Source of the DNA: Caenorhabditis remanei
Taxonomy: Eukaryota; Nematoda; Chromadorea; Rhabditida; Rhabditidae
Assembly (NCBI RefSeq): GCF_010183535.1
Contig: NC_071332.1
Coordinates: forward strand, 9,672,001 to 9,736,000
Direction of reading: 5' to 3'
Length of the DNA: 64,000 bases
Part shown: positions 34,597-45,980 of the stretch, piece after piece
How the letters are laid out: every line of letters begins with the position of its first letter
Position numbering within the stretch: position 1 is the first letter of the stretch
Notes under the pieces: model-generated
The model's database searches: none
What the model saw: the letters and a program-made list of their open reading frames with translations, nothing else
Told to the model about the DNA's origin: nothing
Translations under genes and position numbers: made by a program

Positions 34597-34867
34597 CTCG
34601 TTAAAATCGCTAGTTGTTCCCCGGTTTATTCAAAGCTTCTTCGGTGCTTGTAAGTGTAAATATAATGGAAAGAATAAGGGGAAAATTAATTCAGATCTCA
34701 CTCTTTTTCGCTTGTTTTTTTACAAACTCTGTTTCAAAGCTAAAATTAATATCTTGAAAATCATTGTGTTCCGTTTTTCTGTACGAATGATGAAATAAAT
34801 GCTTGACTTTTTAAGTGATATTCAACAATTAATTAACACAAAATATCAGACCCGAATGAACAATATT

Positions 34868-35723
34868 TTATGAGCACCTGATCCGAATTGCCTGTTGATC
34901 TCTTACATGGGCAGCAATCAACGAGACGATTGTTGCGATTGATGCCATCGCTCCGTTTCCAGTGTCTCCACAGATCAACTCTTTTTGAATTGGACAGATT
35001 TCTTTGAATTTCAATAGCGATTTCAGCACTGTTCGATGTTGTAAAGTGAGTGGATTCTCCCACATATGAGTATTCATAGCAGGTGCAAAGTAGCACACTT
35101 TTGAAAGATCCCAAGCACGAATGATAGATGTCACAAGATTATCGCACAATCCATTTGCAATTTTCGCCAGAGAATTCGCGTCGAGGGGAGCAATGAGTGC
35201 CGAGTCGGCCCATTTTCGTAACTCTTAACGAAGAAGGATCATATCACTATATTTAAGTAGTAAAACCTACCGATATGAAGAACAGGATCTCCTCGTTCTC
35301 TCCACATTGACCATTCATCTCTATCTTCGTAGACAACTTCATCGAATTCGAATTTCTGGATTTGACACAATTTGGCAGCATTTTCTGTTGTGACAACCTG
35401 AATCGATTGATTTTATTAAATAAACCTGTGTAAACTGTGAACACACCTTGATAATTAGACGTTCTTTTCCGATTTTATGATACAGTTCACTGATGAGCTC
35501 TGGTATTTTCATAACTGCAATGCTCCCAGTGAGGATAAGAAGCAAATGATGTTTTGACGGATCATCTCGAACTATTTTGTGAGACCTTGTAAGTGGAGGG
35601 CGGCACTGCGAAAAAAATTGGAAAAGTATTTTAAACAAATATTAAACTCACATAGTTTGAATGACTTCCTGTGCTGTCGTTAGAGCTTGTTCGTTTTCTT
35701 TTAATTGGAATTTCGTCGGACAT
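34868..35723 (-). CDS. PPCDC: Phosphopantothenoylcysteine decarboxylase (HAL3/PPCDC family), 237 aa
   Basis: Minus-strand exons 35652-35723, 35447-35605, 35271-35397 and 34868-35223 give 237 aa. The flavoprotein fold is clear. HLLLILTGSIAVMKIPEL is the FMN-binding first strand. VLHIELRKWAD carries the catalytic His. IAPLDANSLAKIANGLCDNL and the PAMNTHMW substrate-clamp motif follow, then CGDTGNGAMA with the catalytic Cys. The enzyme decarboxylates 4'-phosphopantothenoylcysteine to phosphopantetheine in coenzyme A synthesis. The start at MSDEIPIKRK was chosen because the conserved fold follows it, but the frame is open 45 codons further upstream to 35858. It is divergent from the SDHAF3 gene with only 160 bp between starts, so a shared promoter is likely. 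Confidence 0.9.
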
Positions 35724-35883
35724 TCCGTGCAATAAACGAGAAGAGAGACAAACGGAATAATGATTTGGAAAAACGCGAAGTGATGAAAGTCCTCGAGGAG
35801 TACACGTATATTGGTTTTCTAGGCCATTCGTTGTGTACTCCTCGTGCACTAGCATCATTTTATTTTATTTGTTCCGTTTAACC
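35724..35883. promoter_or_regulatory. Bidirectional promoter region, PPCDC / SDHAF3
   Basis: A 160-bp interval separates the chosen PPCDC start (35723, minus) and the SDHAF3 start (35884, plus). It must hold both promoters unless PPCDC uses an upstream in-frame start at 35858, which would leave 25 bp. Confidence 0.6.
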
Positions 35884-36446
35884 ATGAAAGCTGCTCAAAG
35901 TGCTGCAAGAGCCATCAATCCCGAACGATTCCCATTGTATCTGTACAAAAGTATACTCAGGTATGTCATTTACTTCAAACATCCTTGAAAAGTGTGTATT
36001 TCATTGGTTTCAGACTCCATTATGGGTTACCTTCACAGGCTCGATTAATGGGCGACACATACGTCAAGGACGAGTTCAGAAGACACATCAATGCAAAACC
36101 TGAATTTGTGAAACCATTTATTACAGAATGGACGGTAGGTTCTAGCTGTTTTCCATAAGAATGAGAAAGAACTAGTATTTCCAGAATTACTGTGTTATGC
36201 TCTCTAAACAGTTGTCAAGCGCTGGAATTCGTAAAGGAAACATAGGAAAGGTTCGTGTAAACGTTTCTAACCGGGTTGGAATTATTTATTTTCTAGGATC
36301 TAAATTCTGATAAGATGGAGCAACTCAGCAATGAACACATCCAACAACTGGTGGAATTGCGCGTAGAAGCTGATCGACATATGGGACGAGACGATTTCTT
36401 TCAAAATTTACAGACTGTGACGGAAGGTCGGGAAAAACCTATTTGA
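35884..36446 (+). CDS. SDHAF3: Succinate dehydrogenase assembly factor SDHAF3 (ACN9), LYR-motif family, 137 aa
   Basis: Exons 35884-35960, 36014-36134, 36185-36250 and 36297-36446 encode 137 aa. The N-terminus (MKAAQSAARAINPERF) is basic and amphipathic, as in mitochondrial targeting peptides. It leads into the LYR-type motif LYKSILRLHYGLP (LYK variant). The family core follows, with YVKDEFRRH and FITEWTNYCVMLSKQL. SDHAF3 helps mature the iron-sulfur subunit of succinate dehydrogenase in the mitochondrial matrix. Length fits the family (about 120-140 aa). The 3' side faces a hAT-like MITE 113 bp past the stop. Confidence 0.9.
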
Positions 36447-36559
36447 AGTCATAATACCTGAATAATGTGTAGTGAAGTCATTAGTATTGATTTTGTTCGT
36501 TCATTATTGCTCCAAATGATCAGTAATAAATGTTCTAGTCTTTCAGATGTATGTATTAT

Positions 36560-37004
36560 CAGACTTGTCACGGGCCGGGCCGGGCCGGGCCGGGCCGGGC
36601 CGAAATCAGAAAAAAATCTCGGCCCGGCCCGGCCCGGCCCGGCCCGGCCCGGCCCGGGGGCCCGGCCCGCTCGGCCCGTTTTGAAACATTTTTTCAAAAA
36701 ATTTCTTGTTTTTCAACTTTTTTTTGGAAATTTTTTGAAATTTTTTGAACTTTTTTGAAAAAAGTATAGTTTTTGAATAAACATTTAAAATTGAATCAAA
36801 ATGTGAATATGTATGATAATCAAAGCATTTTTACTCTTTTTTTTCGAAAAATTTCAAAAAAAAATTGGTAAAAATGGGTACCCATTTTTGAATCCGGGCC
36901 GACCGGGCCGGGCCGGGCCAAGAGAAATTTCGGCCCGGCCCGGCCCGGCCAAGAAAAATCTCGGCCCGGCCCGGCCCGGGCCGGCCCGATTTTTGACAAG
37001 TCTG
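36560..37004. mobile_element. GGGCC-rich hAT-type MITE, copy B, intergenic
   Basis: Ends CAGACTTGTCA and TGACAAGTCTG are exact inverted repeats, flanked by the perfect 8-bp duplication TGTATTAT (36552-36559 and 37005-37012). Arrays of GGGCC/GGCCC units occupy the first and last 100 bp and also occur in mid-element. The short interior is A/T-rich, with poly-T/poly-A runs. No coding capacity. It inserted between the convergent SDHAF3 and acidic-protein genes. Confidence 0.9.
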
Positions 37005-37103
37005 TGTATTATGACAATTTATTGAACAACAAAATAATAAGATCGTGTGCAGGAATAGGATAGTGAACCCGTTTTCACGGCCGAGAGTATAAAAAGCACG
37101 ACA

Positions 37104-39238
37104 TTATTTCTGAAAAGCATAAAAAGTCCCAAACAAATTTAGATATTCTCCATAGGTTTTCTTGATTTTCGGTGAGTTGGGCCAGTTGTCTACTTGACAA
37201 TACGTCTTTCGCATCAATTTGTAATAGTAGACAAGTTTCTCGGCTCTCCAGTTACTGCATCTTCTGTACATATCAGATGTTATATCTCTCGCTTCTCCAC
37301 TACCGCAGAACTCTTTCTGTTGATCATTTCGCTGTCGAACCAGCCGGTAGTACATTGTAGTTTCAGAACGAAGCCTCTCGATCACCTCCTCTGTCAATTT
37401 TTCCTTGTTTGCCAAACATTCTTCTTCAGGTTCCTCATTCTAAAAACGTTTCGATTAGTTTGAAATTTCAAGTATCATTTTGAAACCTCTGCATCTTCTG
37501 AAGCTGGTGGTGGAGGGAGGTCATCCTCATCGATATCCCCATCGAACTTCGGCACAGAAGTCGAAACCGATATCCACGCCTTGGCCTGTATCTTAAGCAA
37601 AAGGTTATGAAAAACTCTCAGCGTGTTGTTTTTCTTTACCTCCGCACTAGCTTGTTTATCCGAAGCCATTGTTGAATAATAGTAAGGATCTTCTCCAATC
37701 ACAATAGGCTCTGTGGGGTGTTCATGTGATTCAGTCTTCGTTGGTTCAGAATATGTATGGGTTGGATCGATTGATGTTGGCTGGACTACATATTCCACTT
37801 TTTTGTACATTTCCTCTTGAGAAGGAATTGGTTCTGTCGTAGCAGGAGAAGGATCTTGATCTGGTTCATGGAAATGTTGAGATGGCTGAAAACAGATTCT
37901 TAATACGCAAATACTGTTTCGATGTCTGACCTGTTCAGTTGTAGTACCATAATCGAATTGGTCTCGTCCAGCACTTGCTCTGTTTCTATCATCATCTCGT
38001 AGAGTGCTCACAGTAACCTCTGGGACAGAATGTGTTGTGTTGTCATCAATCAGTCGAATTTCTATCCTTTCAATCGGAGCATCCAATCGTTGAACTGAAA
38101 ATAAAACTCATCTAGATTCTCTGCTTTATTGTTTTATTTTGTCTTTCTGTCTGCAGTGTAATCTTCATAGTTTGTTTTCTTGTTTTCCTAGTGTTTTGTT
38201 TAGATTTTTACATCTGAAGAGACAATAAAGAAGGTCATTCACATCTCATTGAGCTCTCATTGTTATTGTGCAAGTGATAAAGAAATGAAAGAAGAAAATA
38301 GAGAAATAAACGCACTGACATCAGTTGAGAGTGCACGTGATAGGAGCACAACGAACGGAGAAGAAATCTTCGTTGTTGGAAACATTTTGGAGAAAAGGAG
38401 AGAGAGAGATATGAGTATACTCAAGACTTTTTGATTGACATTTGAAAAAGGAAACAAATGAGTCATCCGAATTCAGAAGGTTATACTTTTGGAAAATTCA
38501 AAAAGTCATTGTTTGGAAAATAGAGACTTTGAGAACAAAAAATACTTGTTTTCTAGAACGTAAAAACAAGCAGTAGATTTTCTCAAAGTTTATTCAATCT
38601 CTCCAGAACGTTTGTTCTCCAGAATGTACGTTTGAGCACCCAGCAGTCAAAACGTTTTCCTATCAATCAATCTTAACCTTTTAGAAGAACCGCGTTTAGA
38701 CAGTCAAATATGCTTTTTTTCTCTAGAGTTTAAGACATATTAAACGGCCCCTTACTCACACATAGATGTTTTCAAATGCACATACTATCTCATTCATTTG
38801 TGAAAGCATCTTATTTTCCTCCCATTTTGTCTCATTCTTTTGTTTTTTCGTATATCTCATCGAATTCTAACCACGCGATGACTCAAAAATTGCAAAAACT
38901 GGAAGCTTGGCATTTCCAAAAACAAAACATTTACACGCATCATGATCTCATAGTTTATGAATGAGAAATGAGACCAAAAAGAAGAAATGGAACACAAGGA
39001 AAAGATGTTCAGATGAAACTATATCTACATCTAATGCTCTACAACATGAACCTTGCTGACTCGAACCTGTGAACGTTGGATGCGTCGTCATGACGTCTTC
39101 CATGTCATCCTCAATCCGTGGTCGTTTTGTAGAAGCAGTCGTCGTCGTCATATCTTCATCTTCATCATGTCCAACAGGACTAGCTTGATTAATGGGAACT
39201 AATAATATAAAAAACAGGGCAAATAGGTAAAAGTTCAT
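37104..39238 (-). CDS. Acidic secreted protein with a four-Cys C-terminal domain, 338 aa
   Basis: Minus-strand exons 39067-39238, 37931-38094, 37640-37885, 37487-37585 and 37104-37439 encode 338 aa. The signal peptide (MNFYLFALFFILLVPINQA) is followed by an acidic Thr/Pro/Glu-rich, probably disordered half. The last 110 residues form a basic helical domain with four Cys (ECLAN, EFCGS, RRCSN, TYCQV), likely two disulfides. Family not recognised. The first intron is long (972 bp). Its donor could be at 39066 or 39051, both in phase, which changes five residues. The signal peptide and Cys pattern argue for a secreted product. Confidence 0.65.
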
Positions 39239-39822
39239 AAGTGACGAGATGAATTATGAGATATGAGACAGGACGAGCCCTCCCTGACGTCGAAATGCGA
39301 CAAGTTGAAGATAGTGAGAATCGGAGATGGCAAGACGAAGCAGCTGACACTCTGAATCGGCGGCGAGCGATGAAAGCCGATATTATTGATCTGATTTGAA
39401 CTAACTTCTTTCATTCTTGTTGTTTTGACATCTGATTCTACTTCAATTGACGTCAAGAAAAGAAGAAAATGGAAGAAAGAGATCAAGAAAGGGCGATTGT
39501 TTCTTAGATTTTTCGTATGTCATTAACAGAGGTATATTTACAAGAATATGTGGAAATGCTAAGAATTTTCAACAGTATTTCTTGTTTCACTTCATCTGAA
39601 TCGTTATCCCCATCCCAGTTAAGAGAATACTGTAATTGCATCCTTGAAAGCTGTACTCTGTTTGAAGATATGCCGTTTGAGTGTATTTTTCTTCTGGGAA
39701 TGTAAATATTGTTTATTTGTACAGTTATTATCAGTTACATTGTAACAAAATTTCAGAGCTCACAACATAGGATAAGAGGATCAGATTTGCAGAAGAAAAC
39801 GGTATTGGTTTCATTTTATCAT
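39239..39822. other. Intergenic, no gene seen
   Basis: Between the start of the acidic secreted gene and the stop of the next minus-strand gene. Minus-strand frames at 39235-39486 and the plus-strand frame at 39517-39705 lack domains or supporting splice context. Confidence 0.5.
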
Positions 39823-41042
39823 TTATTTTTGTGAGATCGAGAGCCCACGACGTAATGGAATCGCTGAAATAAGTCATTATTTTTAATAATAACTTAATAC
39901 CCCAATCACTCACGGTTCTTCCGAAGATAAGAACCAGACGACGATTCATCAGCTACAGTCACAAAGTTTGGCTGAAATCAATTCCATTTTGATCTTTTGA
40001 ACATTCTTCAATCTTTCAAACCTTCAAACTGGGCGGTGCACTCAACTTTGGAAGTGGAGCTCTCGAGGAGGCAGACTGAAAAAAGAAAAGAAGTAATTAA
40101 ATGTGTTTTGAACTTGAGAGATCTCTCTACGTGCAATTGGTATAATCTGAAGACAAAAAGAAAGGAAAACAAAAAGAAACAACGTCAGATAGTGTCTAAT
40201 TTCCTGTGTTTTTTCTATTTCTCACCCGTTTTCTTTGAGTTGGAGTTGACAATTTACGCAACGGAGATGGCGATTTTCGAGTAATTACACGGACTCGAGG
40301 TTGTGGAGACGCATTCTTTTTTGCTTCGTTATTCTTGGGAGCCAGAGAAGTTTGTCGTCGAAGTTTAAATCTATCGTGATTTGGGACAAGGAGTTCAACA
40401 TCTTCAGTGTCATTTATCTCGATTCCCGGACTGCAAATGTATTCCTTAAATTGGATTCTTCAATCATTTCGTCTTACATCGTCAGCATCTCCCCTTCATA
40501 ATGGTCAACTATCTTTGCATCTGGAGAGAAGAGTTCCTTGAAAATCGCTTCAATCTTTACTTCTGAATCTTTGCGGTATAAGTTTCGCCGTTTATCGAAA
40601 CCCGAAGAACAATTGGAAGAAGTCGAAGATTTTCTGGTTAGATGCTGCAAAGGAATACGTGAAAAAGGAAGATAGAGGTGCAAAAATCTAGATTTCTCTA
40701 GGGAAAAAAAGGAACTTTCAAATCAGGAGTAAATGGAGTTTTATGGTCAGAGTGAATGAACTCTTCAATCAGGAAGATACAGGTTAATTAAGTCGATTGA
40801 AGCTAGGTTAGTCGAACTAGAGGGGAACTTTTCTTGAAAAAAGAAATTTTAAAAAAAACTCCTCAAACGAAAAATTGTGTCTAGCAGCTCGTTTGAAGAC
40901 TGCTGAGAATTCACTTTTAAGACTATTTAGAACTCACTCCTCTTTCATGATGTCCTCCTTCGGTGGATTCACTATCTTGATGTCTCAGATTTCTTTCAAT
41001 TACCATTCCATTCAAATCGTTCGACAGCTCGTGAACGCTCAT
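39823..41042 (-). CDS. Basic, Ser/Pro-rich low-complexity protein, 209 aa
   Basis: Six minus-strand exons, 40938-41042, 40478-40644, 40226-40430, 40022-40075, 39914-39971 and 39823-39863, splice in phase to 209 aa. The ATG at 41042 is preceded by TTTGCAG six bases upstream, consistent with a trans-splice acceptor. The protein is basic and mostly disordered. It has repeated RK-S/T patterns (RKSSTSSNCSS, RKSPSPLRKLSTPT) that resemble phosphorylation or linear-motif sites. A short helical part (EVKIEAIFKELFSP) may be the only folded element. No family recognised; cytoplasmic or nuclear by lack of signal peptide. Confidence 0.65.
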
Positions 41043-41629
41043 ATTGTCCTGCAAATACAGAGAGAAAAGCAAAATGTGTCAGGCGTGGTCCTCCTCTTCG
41101 GAAGAAACAAAGAGAAGAAGGCGTGGCTCATGACATCTTGAAAAGAGAGAAGTGGGAGGGAACTTGTTGCAGAGAGAGGTCGAATGGCATTCTCTCATGA
41201 ATACGAAACAAACATGAATTTGGTTATTTTGCGGATGAAGGAGGTCTCCAACTTCTTGTTTCTTTCTATTGATGACCTTTGGATGCAAAACACAGAGAAT
41301 GAAAAAAAGGAAAAGAAGTGACAAGTTCCAGGAAACTGAAATGACGAGGAGGAAGAAATAGAGAGGGCAATAAACAAATGACATGGGCGGTATTACCCTT
41401 GAAATAGAGCAAAAAAGAGCAAAGATTTTGTTATGACAGTTGTGTGGACTGCTCCTTATAATGCACTTTAAAATGCAACTTGACATCGTAAACTCACTTT
41501 CGTAGGCTTATTTTTTTGAATCAGTTTTTATTCCAAGTTAATTATTTTTTAAATACAGATAAGAAGAAAAACAAACACGAGACAGAACATGCATACTAGA
41601 TTAAATGACAAATTGGTTGATTTGAAATT

Positions 41630-43384
41630 CTAGTTCCATTGTGCATACAAATTCCTAAAATGAACATCCTGACCAACTGGCCCTTGATCATCTCCAGACA
41701 GAGTTATTCCGAAAACATTACGAATTGTGACAACATTCGATGGGACGGTTTCTGGAGATGGAGATATTGGTGTCAATCTTTTAACTGGTCTTCTACGAAT
41801 TGTGTTGCAGCAAAATTGGCTGAAGTGGAACAGGACGATGAAGGGAATGAGATATTGGAGGGTGAATCCAATCTGAAATGAAACAAATTGCAAAAAAAAA
41901 ACAAGGAAAGGATTTGTTTGTTTTCCAACAAGAAAAATTTAATGAAATGGCCTGAAGCAAAGAATCTCAGAGGACCTGGAGAAGAAGTATCTAACTAAAA
42001 CTTTGCTCCAGATTTAAACCTATTTGAGTTTGAATAATATCTTCTCTTGTGTATTGATCAGACTTCCCCACTAATGAGTAATCACACCTAAAACACAACA
42101 AAATCCGACATTAATCCCAAACTCGAAATTTCAGAAAACAAGGTAATAATGTGTTTTTGATTAAAGGGAGCTCAATTACAGCTTAGAAATTTGGTTGTTG
42201 TTCTTCTAGTTTTCTGTAACATCATTTTGTGTTTTTTCTGATCCACGAGGAACCGAATTTGTGAAAACATGCCTACATTGAAATATTGCATTCCAACAAA
42301 AACATCCTTTCCGTCAATAATTTATTTTATCCGAGGTCGAGAGTCTAACTCATAAAAAATTACTACCTTGCTTGTACCTTTGGTCCAACTAAAGTTCCTT
42401 TGTGTATGCACTTTTGAACCTTTTACTATTCCAAAGTTTCTCTTCAACTTACCAATCGAAATGTGGCAAACTTTTTCAGATAATAGTCGTCGTCATAGCA
42501 ATAGTTGAGATTAAGCACCTGCGCTGTATTTAAGAACACGTCGGAGCATAAAAACATGACTTGGACTGCCGTATCAATACAAACAATCGGAATTTGTATC
42601 CGGAGTGCTTTCAGATTCTCAGTGACTTGATATCTCTCCGATAATGCAGATTTGGCTCTTCCTGATTTGGATTTTGAACGATTTGCAATGAGAAGAAGAA
42701 ATAGAGAAACGGAACATGTGATAGCGAATAGAGCTTGAATGTTTCTAGTTGGTATTGTCGCCATTATGGCGTGGCGATTCGAAAACTCGATGTAAACAAG
42801 GATAGTCTGAAACAGTTGTTGCAGAAGGTTGTCTTCATGGTATTCTCTTACCGCACAAACCAATCCGAAACCAAGTGTCAGCCATGGTCTAGAGTTCTCA
42901 TAAAACCTGGAGAGCGATGTGGCATACAGTCGCTCGATGATACCAATTGCGACTGAAAAATACCGATTTCGGATGAAAAGACACCAGGGACTCACTCAAG
43001 GGAGGGATGAAAAAGTTGAAAGCCATATAAATTCGTTCAGAACTTCTGATTATAACATCTGCAGTTCTTTCGACTGGTCCATAGTTATCACCGTAGAAAG
43101 TGAAGGTGATGTTTCGAATTGCAAGAAATGTCGTGGAGAAGAAATAGAGAAGAAGAAGGACAATGAAACAGAATCTGAGAAATTATGAATGAATTGATAT
43201 TTTAAAATATTGGATCTCACGAGAACAGTGGGTGAAAAATCTTCCTCTTTCTGAAAAATACCCGAACCGCCAAAAGGAACAGGAGTGACAATGGAGCAAG
43301 TGCCAGAGCAGACGCTATTGATAACAATTGAAGATGGTTGGGTCCACAGTTGTCCATGAATATTTCTTCCCAAGATCGATTCAT
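41630..43384 (-). CDS. SRE-type serpentine chemoreceptor (tandem copy 1), 346 aa
   Basis: Minus-strand exons 43221-43384, 42996-43174, 42852-42952, 42453-42806 and 41630-41872 encode 346 aa. SRE hallmarks are IIERLYATSLSRFYENSRPW after TM3, and LSERYQVTENLKALR between TM5 and TM6. The last exon (IGFTLQYLIPFIVL... to YAQWN) is 580 bp from the previous one. It was assigned here because it aligns with the final two exons of the SRE paralog at 44297-45980. Orphan GPCR, probably chemosensory. The short frames in the long last intron were ignored. Confidence 0.8.
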
Positions 43385-44296
43385 GAAACTCGAGAAACTG
43401 GAAGAGCGGAGGCGGAGAAGAAAGAAAAAACTGAAAGTGGAGTTGAAATTGGATAAACAGGTGAACTTGAAAAGAGGGAGAGGAAGAAAAAATGAGAGAT
43501 AGGTGGAGTGGAGAAACGGAAAGAGAAGCAGTTTCAGATTTGTAGTTATTGTGTTCAGAGAGGATGATTGAACTGGGTTGGAAGTATCATGTTCCTTTCA
43601 GATATCCGAATGTAGTATGATTGTCATAAAATTTATACACGAAAATTTGGGCAGTATTCGTCCCATTAAAGATTAAAGGTTGAAGTTGTTTTCATCACAT
43701 TTTCAACTCTTCAAACACTCTAAACACCCTTGAATCTATTCAGATGAATCTCCTTGTCCTTTGCGAAAATTTGATGACACTAAAACTGAAAGATCCTTGA
43801 AAAACAGTCGCTTAAAAGAGAGCACATTGATTTTATTCCTTCAGTTAAAACATCGGATGTTTTAAAGTATGGATCGAGAACGATTTCTAACACATCATCG
43901 GAAGAAAAAAGCGACAAACACTCAAAAAACCAATTTCATCTACTCTGAAATTGAAAATTGTTTGTGTCCAAGTGATCAAAAGAAAAATGTCATTTTTCTC
44001 TTTAAATTACAACTTTCATCACATTTATCACAAAAACATTTCATGATCGAAGGGCGGATAATCATTCTCAGAAAATCAGTTCTGCAACTGGTAGAAACTA
44101 GAAACATGAACTCTGGAAATGAAATTTAAATCTGAATGGAAGAAGTGAGTGCCACCAGCATAATCGTATCCAAGTGACGATTTGCACCTGCATTTTTACA
44201 AATTGTTTAAATGTTGACGAAGACGGAAGAGGTCTATTTAGAACACAGGTCATTTTATCAGTGCATACTTTATTCTGACTTAAAAACATTCTAAAT
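43385..44296. other. Intergenic between the two SRE genes
   Basis: About 900 bp. It contains the promoter of the downstream copy and no believable gene. The 86-codon plus-strand frame at 43869-44129 has no domain or splice evidence. Confidence 0.5.
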
Positions 44297-45980
44297 TTAA
44301 GTAAGCCATTGAACTTTCAGCTGAGTAAAATAATCGATGTTAGTTCCCGCAATATCCATTCCGAGCACGTTATTGATCTGAAAGATGAGTATTTAGATTG
44401 TGATTCAGTTATTCACTACAAAAAATGGATTCCAATCTGAAAAGACAGACTGAAAACCACTCTTTAGACTTATAATAAACTTTAAACACTTTGTTATTCT
44501 GGTCGGCATCGATGCTCTGTCGAACTGTTGGTTGTCGTCGAGCTAATTGAGATTTCACTTGATTCCAAATAGAAGAATGTTGCTTCACAACTAGGAGAGG
44601 CATGAACAACTGAGTTAGCAGTAGTATCTGAAAAGTAACCGGTTTCAGACTGCTCTAACCGCTTCTTTAATTTTTGGGAAAGAGGATGAGACCAAGCTAC
44701 ATTTGTTTTCATTTACTGATACAGTCTGTTCGTTTTTAGACACATCATAATTATCAATACTCAAATTATGTTTTCAAACCTTTTCTTCTCAAATTATAGA
44801 AAACATCACTCATTTCCGTCTGAACCTCACATCACTTTGAAAACTCACCGTTCTAAAAATAGTAAAAGTAATTGTATACCCAGGAAGATTTCTACAAACT
44901 TTTAAGTTAATATTGAAATCCACCTCGGAAAAGAACATTGATAAAACAAAGAGAATTGATATACAATTGTCAACTACTACAAATGGAACGAATGTTCTGA
45001 AATTTCATGAATAAAATAAGCTGAACAGTTTCTCTCTCTAACCTCAGAGCTTTGACATTTTCAGCCAACTGATATCTGACAGTCAGAGTGGATTTGTGTC
45101 GCGAGTTATATGTCAAGTGTCGATTCACAAAAAATAAAACAACGAGACATATGCAGATACAAATCGATAATCCGAACTGCACATTCTTCGCCGTATCATT
45201 GTAATCTCCATTTTCAACCAACACGTTTTCATAGTATACTACTCCTATCTGAAAACAAAACAATTGAATTTCTGGCCACCAACAGAGACTTTCAAGAATC
45301 AAAAACCCACCCCTAGAGCTTGTCCAATAATATAAATGATCCAATATCTTGAATGTTCATAAGAGCTCACGAAAATAGTAGCACATAAACGCTCAATCAA
45401 TCCAATTACAACTGGAAATAGTCTGTGATATTTTACTTGTTTTCCTTCTGAATACAACAAACCACATGGCTGAATATACATGTAGACCCATAGATATAAC
45501 TTATCAATGTAAAATATAACAGGACTGTTTTCATCGTATAATTGAAAAATCGCAGTGAGAAGAACACACAGGTTGCATACTGCGTACGAGAATATCAACA
45601 GTATGAAAGATAACCTGAAATTGGGATGGCTATGAATTCAGATCTAAAAAGATTATGGTAACGAAGAAGGCGTCATGTGAGCAATCTTATTATTAAGTTG
45701 ACAATTATGCAATTTATTTGGAATTATGAGAGCAGTCTTTAAGGTTTCTACAAACTCACAGAATAATTTTGTTCTGTTTTACGAAAGATCATAAAAGGGA
45801 TCTTGTTCCTGGAATACTGAGATTTTCGCAAACTTACGTAAAAAAGGGATGAAAAGTTTTGGAATGAATTACAAGTAAGATACATAAAAGTATAAAAACG
45901 ACGACCATTGGCAGTGATAAAGTGATTGAAAGAACATTAACAGCCAAAAGGAAACTGTCTGGACATAGTGATTCATTCAT
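44297..45980 (-). CDS. SRE-type serpentine chemoreceptor (tandem copy 2), 322 aa
   Basis: Minus-strand exons 45838-45980, 45463-45614, 45311-45411, 45043-45248, 44849-44996, 44490-44627 and 44297-44377 give 322 aa. The motif series VVIGLIERLCATIFVSSYE and VRYQLAENVKALR marks it as SRE and aligns with the gene at 41630-43384. The 51-bp intron 45412-45462 (GTTTGT donor) is hidden inside an open frame. It was inferred because removing it restores the alignment IQPC|VVIGLIER with the paralog. A TTTCAG lies just upstream of the ATG. Role as in other sr GPCRs, inferred. Confidence 0.8.

Noticed and set aside
33122..37025. Open frames with Arg/Pro/Gly/Ala repeats at 33122-33352, 36449-36758 and 36813-37025
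   Set aside because: They come from GGGCC/GGCCC arrays at the ends of the hAT-like MITEs and are not genes.
38249..38434. 61-codon plus-strand frame within the long first intron of the acidic secreted gene
   Set aside because: Glu/Lys/Arg-rich low complexity, no domain and no transcription signals.
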